Shown here: positions 58,985 to 64,000 of the stretch, piece by piece
How the letters are laid out: the number at the start of each line of letters is the position of its first letter
Numbering within the stretch: the first letter of the stretch is position 1
Source of the DNA: Poseidonocella pacifica
GTDB lineage: Bacteria; Pseudomonadota; Alphaproteobacteria; Rhodobacterales; Rhodobacteraceae
Assembly: GCF_900111875.1 (NCBI RefSeq)
Contig: NZ_FOJU01000005.1
Span: 124,001-188,000 of the forward strand
Length of the DNA stretch: 64,000 nt
Direction: 5' to 3'
The notes under the pieces: model-generated
The model's database searches: none
Told to the model about the DNA's origin: nothing
What the model saw: the letters and a program-made list of their open reading frames with translations, nothing else
Position numbers and translations under genes: made by a program

Positions 58985-59875
58985 TTATTTCTCGCTGTCC
59001 ACAAGGCCGCGGATGAAAAGTCTCTGCATGGAAATCACAACGATCACGGGCGGGATCATCGCGAGGATGGAGGTCGCCATGATGACGGGCCAGTTGGCAG
59101 TGTCGTCCCCCGAGGGGAACATCTGCTTGATGCCCATCACGATGGTGTTCATCGACGGATCGGTGGTGATGAGCAGGGGCCAAAGATATTGGTTCCAGCC
59201 ATAGATGAAGAGGATGACAAAGAGCGCGGCAATATTCGTCCGGCTCATCGGCAGGAGGATATCCCAGAAGAACCGCATGGGTTTCGCCCCGTCCACACGA
59301 GCAGCCTCGGCCAATTCATCGGGCACGGTCATGAAGAACTGGCGAAAGAGGAATGTAGCGGTTGCACTCGCGATGAGGGGAAAGATCAGTCCCGAATAGC
59401 TGTTGAGCATGCCGAAGTTGGCGGCCACCTCATAGGTGGGCACGATGCGAACCTCGACGGGAAGCATGAGCGTCAGGAAGATTAGCCAGAAGAAGAGCCG
59501 CCGCAGCGGAAAGTTGAAGTAGACGATCGCAAAGGCCGATAGCAGCGAGATTACGATTTTGCCGACCGCGATGCCAATGGCCATGATGCCGGAATTGAGT
59601 AGCATGAGTGCCACGGGGGCGTTGATCCCGGAAAAGAGCGCCTCGCGGTAGTTCGCAAAGAACTGATCCCCGGGCAGCAGCGGCATGGGCGGCCGAACGA
59701 TTTCGGGCTGGCTGACCGTGGAGGCGACAAAGGCCAACCAGATCGGGAAGAAGATGAAGGCGACCCCGATGATCAGGCCAAGATGGGTCAGCCAATAGGC
59801 GCGGCCGCGTCGTTCCACCATCCCATCAGGGGGCGGACGGCGTCGCGCCGCGGGGGAGGTTTGGGGGGCGGTCAA
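58985..59875 (-). CDS. ugpE: UgpE-type permease
   Basis: The 296-residue six-helix permease has the EAA loop [20 protein letters not shown] and the NxYxxAL-like N-terminal region of MalG/UgpE proteins. It starts with a Pro/Arg-rich cytoplasmic tail (about 1-30). With UgpA it forms the membrane channel for glycerol-3-phosphate. It overlaps ugpA by 4 bp. Confidence 0.9.
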   Translation of the reverse strand: MTAPQTSPAARRRPPPDGMVERRGRAYWLTHLGLIIGVAFIFFPIWLAFVASTVSQPEIVRPPMPLLPGDQFFANYREALFSGINAPVALMLLNSGIMAIGIAVGKIVISLLSAFAIVYFNFPLRRLFFWLIFLTLMLPVEVRIVPTYEVAANFGMLNSYSGLIFPLIASATATFLFRQFFMTVPDELAEAARVDGAKPMRFFWDILLPMSRTNIAALFVILFIYGWNQYLWPLLITTDPSMNTIVMGIKQMFPSGDDTANWPVIMATSILAMIPPVIVVISMQRLFIRGLVDSEK

Positions 59876-60753
59876 TAGTGCACCCTCCGTTCGATGAACT
59901 TGAACTGTACGATCGTGAGCGCGCCGACGACCACCAGAAGGATCACCGATTGCGCGGCGGAGGACCCAAGATCCTGCCCGACGAACCCATCGGCGAAAAC
60001 CTTGTACACAAGGGTTGTCGTCGCCTGTTGCGGTCCGCCCGAGGTGATCGTGTGGATCACGCCAAAGGTCTCAAAGAAGGCGTAGACGATGTTGACCACC
60101 AGCAAAAAGAATGTCGTGGGCGACAGAAGCGGAAAGACAATGGTGCGAAAGCGGGTCCAGAAATGCGCGCCATCGATGGCAGCAGCCTCGATCACCGAGC
60201 GGGGGATCGCTTGTAGCCCCGCGAGAAAGAACAGGAAGTTGTAGCTGATCCGGCCCCAGGCGGAGGCGATGACCACGAGACCCATAGCCTCGGATTCATT
60301 CAGAACATGGTTCCAGTCATAGCCCAGAAGGCCGAGATACCACGTGACCACGCCCACTCGCGTGTTGAACATGAAGAGCCAAAGAACACCCGCAACCGCT
60401 GGTGCGACCGCATAGGGCCAGATGAGCAGCGTGCGATAGGTGCCCGAGCCTTTGATAAGCCGGTCCGCCAGAACGGCGAGGTAAAGTGCAACACCCATCG
60501 AAACCAGCGTGACCAACAGCGAAAAGACCGCCGTCGTGACGAAGGATGCGCGATAATAGGGGTCCGACAGGAGGAATTCAAAATTGCCGAGCCCAACATA
60601 GCGCATCGACAGGCCGAAGGGATCGGGGATGAAGAGCGATTGCCAGATAGCTTGCCCAGCGGGGTAAAAGAAAAAGACAGCCGTCACCAAAAGCTGCGGC
60701 AGGACCAGCAGCAGTGGCAAAAGGATGCCTTTGAACTTGACGCGTTTTTCCAT
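59872..60753 (-). CDS. ugpA: UgpA-type permease
   Basis: The 293-residue permease has six membrane helices. Its EAA loop is [20 protein letters not shown] and the C-terminal region [18 protein letters not shown] resembles MalF/UgpA proteins. Its ATG lies nine bases after a perfect hairpin in the ugpB-ugpA gap. No strong ribosome-binding site is evident, which fits lower expression than the binding protein. Confidence 0.9.
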   Translation of the reverse strand: MEKRVKFKGILLPLLLVLPQLLVTAVFFFYPAGQAIWQSLFIPDPFGLSMRYVGLGNFEFLLSDPYYRASFVTTAVFSLLVTLVSMGVALYLAVLADRLIKGSGTYRTLLIWPYAVAPAVAGVLWLFMFNTRVGVVTWYLGLLGYDWNHVLNESEAMGLVVIASAWGRISYNFLFFLAGLQAIPRSVIEAAAIDGAHFWTRFRTIVFPLLSPTTFFLLVVNIVYAFFETFGVIHTITSGGPQQATTTLVYKVFADGFVGQDLGSSAAQSVILLVVVGALTIVQFKFIERRVHY

Positions 60754-60762
60754 GGTGAGGTG

Positions 60763-60785
60763 GTGCCCCGGACAAGCCGGGGCAC
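60763..60785 (-). promoter_or_regulatory. Intercistronic stem-loop between ugpB and ugpA
   Basis: Arms GTGCCCCGG (60763-60771) and CCGGGGCAC (60777-60785) pair perfectly over 9 bp around a five-base loop. No T-run follows on the minus strand. Such stems after binding-protein genes typically protect the upstream mRNA or lower downstream expression, giving excess binding protein. Confidence 0.75.
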
Positions 60786-60792
60786 GCTTGCC

Positions 60793-62103
60793 TTAGCGGT
60801 TGGCTTGCTCGAAACGGCGCAGCAACTGGTTGCCGCGTTCGGTCGCGCTGCTCAGCGCCTCTTCGGCGGATTTGTCACCGGCCCAGACGGCCTCGAGTTC
60901 TTCGTCGATGATCCCGCGAATCTGATCGAACGAGCCAAGCCGGAGGCCCTTGGAGTTCGACGTCGGCTCATTTGTGGTCATCTGTTTCACGGCTACATCG
61001 GTACCGGGGTTCTCTTCATAGAAACCCTGTTCGCGCGTCAGATCGCCAGCAGCGGACGTGATCGGAAGATATCCGGTGTCCTGATGCCACTTGGCCTGAA
61101 TCTCGGGCGAGGAGAGGAAATTCAGGAAGGCGGCCACGCCTTCGTATTCCTCGTCGCTCTGGCCGGCCATGACCCACAGAGATGCGCCGCCGATGATGGT
61201 ATTCTGCGGAGCGCCCTCCACGCCTTCCCAATAGGGAAGCGGGCGTACGTCAAAGTCGAACTCGGCTTCGGACTTGATGCCGGCATAGCCAGCGGAGCTT
61301 TCGGTAAAGAGCGCGCATTCACCGGCGCGGAAGTTGGCCCCGCCCTCGTTGCGGCGTCCGGCATAGACGAACTTGCCCTCTTCGGCCCACTCACCCATTT
61401 GCGCGACATGCTTGGTCTGTACCTCGCCGTCGATCATCAGTTCGGTGTCGAGCCCGGCAAATCCGTTCTCCTGCGACGCGAAGGGAACGTTGTGATAAGC
61501 GGAGAGGTTCTCAAGATGAATCCAGCTCTGCCATGCGGTCGTCAACGGGCAGTCGTGCCCCGCCTCAGCCAGTTGGTCGAGCACGGTGTCGACCTTGTTC
61601 CATGTCGACAGATCCGTGTCGGCGTCGATCCCGGCCTCCTCAAGCGCGTCACGGTTGACCCAGAGAACCGGGGTCGAGGAATTGAATGGCATCGACAGCA
61701 TCTCGCCATCGGTCGTGGTGTAGTAACCCTTGACCGCGCCGATGAAGGCATCGGGGTCAAACTCTGCACCCGCATCTTCCATCAGCTGATAGACCGGCTT
61801 GGTCGCGCCAGCGGCGGACATCATCGTGGCGGTGCCAACCTCGAAGACCATGAGGACATCAGGCTGCTCACCGGCGCGGAACGCCGCGATCCCGGCATTG
61901 AGCGTCTCGGAATAGTTGCCCTTGTGTGCCGCGTTGACCACATAGTCCGACTGGCTGGAGTTGAAGGTTTCGACCTGTTCGGCAACCAGTTCACCGAGAC
62001 GGCCGGTGAAGGCATGCCAGAATTCGATCTCTGTCTGAGCGGCGAGTGGCCCGCTCACGAGGGCAACAGCCGTCGTGGACCATGCCAAGGCGCGAATGTT
62101 CAT
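60793..62103 (-). CDS. ugpB: sn-glycerol-3-phosphate-binding periplasmic protein UgpB
   Basis: I chose the ATG at 62103 (436 residues) because it opens a clear signal peptide (about 1-22, VSGPLAAQ) and has GGAAGGAAA upstream. The mature N terminus EIEFWHAFTGRLGELV, FNSSQSDYVV, LNAGIAAFRAGEQPD and VFEVGTATMMSAAGATKPVY is close to the UgpB consensus. It captures glycerol-3-phosphate, or its diesters, for UgpAEC. First gene of the operon. Confidence 0.93.
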   Translation of the reverse strand: MNIRALAWSTTAVALVSGPLAAQTEIEFWHAFTGRLGELVAEQVETFNSSQSDYVVNAAHKGNYSETLNAGIAAFRAGEQPDVLMVFEVGTATMMSAAGATKPVYQLMEDAGAEFDPDAFIGAVKGYYTTTDGEMLSMPFNSSTPVLWVNRDALEEAGIDADTDLSTWNKVDTVLDQLAEAGHDCPLTTAWQSWIHLENLSAYHNVPFASQENGFAGLDTELMIDGEVQTKHVAQMGEWAEEGKFVYAGRRNEGGANFRAGECALFTESSAGYAGIKSEAEFDFDVRPLPYWEGVEGAPQNTIIGGASLWVMAGQSDEEYEGVAAFLNFLSSPEIQAKWHQDTGYLPITSAAGDLTREQGFYEENPGTDVAVKQMTTNEPTSNSKGLRLGSFDQIRGIIDEELEAVWAGDKSAEEALSSATERGNQLLRRFEQANR

Positions 62104-62354
62104 CAAGTTTCCTTCCCGTGTCATTCCTTGGGGCATTTGCCCCATACTCCGCGTTGATCGCGAACCAGCGTTTGGCACCTCTTTGGTCGCTGGCCTGTCG
62201 ATCACGACAAGGGCGCGGCCTAGGGTGCTTCTGTTACGCCGGCGTGACGTTAAGGTATCAGATTCATGACGTCTATAGGCCAAACTCTGTCGCTGACTGC
62301 AAAAACTCCGACATGGGGGGCGACAGGCGAGCCGGCACGCATATATGAAAGGGC
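62104..62354. promoter_or_regulatory. Divergent promoter region of ugpB and an ABC exporter gene
   Basis: This 251-bp region contains a near-perfect palindrome GTTACGCCGGCGTGAC (62233-62248, one mismatch). It also holds four copies of CTGTCG or its complement: 62195 and 62205 as an inverted pair, and 62287 and 62320 as a second inverted pair with a long spacer. No Pho box was convincing. Which gene these control is unknown. Confidence 0.35.

Positions 62355-64000
<1,646 letters not shown>

Noticed and set aside
58112-59485. Plus-strand open frame of 457 codons
   Set aside because: It opposes ugpC and ugpE, which carry complete ABC motifs.
60307-62157. Plus-strand open frame of 616 codons
   Set aside because: It opposes ugpA and ugpB; ugpB matches its family closely over its whole length.

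Overview
The window is a GC-rich chromosomal segment of an alphaproteobacterium, most probably a Rhodobacterales (Roseobacter-group) species. This is inferred from coding style, the order of the thi genes with a TPP riboswitch, and the ugp operon. I cannot name a species. I see no rRNA, tRNA, CRISPR array, insertion sequence or prophage.

Bases 1-41519 look like one long transcription unit. It opens with a giant gene that is already open at the left edge and runs to 32617 (at least 10,870 codons). Its product is a repeat-built surface or secreted protein. In order it has a non-repetitive N-terminal part, RTX-type calcium-binding repeats, several long beta-helix/filamentous-haemagglutinin-like stretches, a C-type-lectin-like domain in the middle, about 13 Ig-like modules (one split by a GxGY repeat array), two further families of beta-strand repeats, and an acidic C-terminal tail. 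Six close-packed genes follow: a small DUF3467-like protein, a TolC-like lipoprotein, a periplasmic HlyD-like adaptor, an M50-protease/HlyD fusion, a short SecA-like ATPase, and a GAF/HlyD fusion. No ABC transporter is present. I read this as a dedicated exporter for the giant protein in which a cut-down SecA motor may take the place of the usual type I ATPase. A barrel-only Omp85-like outer-membrane protein is encoded convergently 5 bp away and could be a partner.

Bases 41524-46220 (minus strand) hold that Omp85-like protein, an AI-2E-family transporter, three small envelope-stress-type proteins (DUF3618, holin-X-like, one unknown) and a NarL-type response regulator. The regulator is translationally coupled to its histidine kinase (to 47548). 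Divergent from the kinase are two small exported proteins (one PepSY-like) ending at a good terminator, then a LysR regulator with a perfect 10-bp palindrome just before its start. A gene-free stretch with strong hairpins and a minus-strand terminator separates it from a CsbD-type stress protein.

Bases 50435-57922 (minus) form a TPP-riboswitch-controlled operon thiD-thiO-thiS-thiG-thiE-thiF-thiY-tenA-thiZ-thiX, nearly all with 4-bp overlaps. It combines thiazole synthesis, HMP kinase, thiamine-phosphate synthase, TenA salvage and an HMP-precursor ABC importer. thiC is not in the window. Bases 57974-62103 (minus) are ugpB-ugpA-ugpE-ugpC, a glycerol-3-phosphate importer, with a stable hairpin between ugpB and ugpA. 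A divergent ABC exporter gene (62355 onward) is cut by the right edge.
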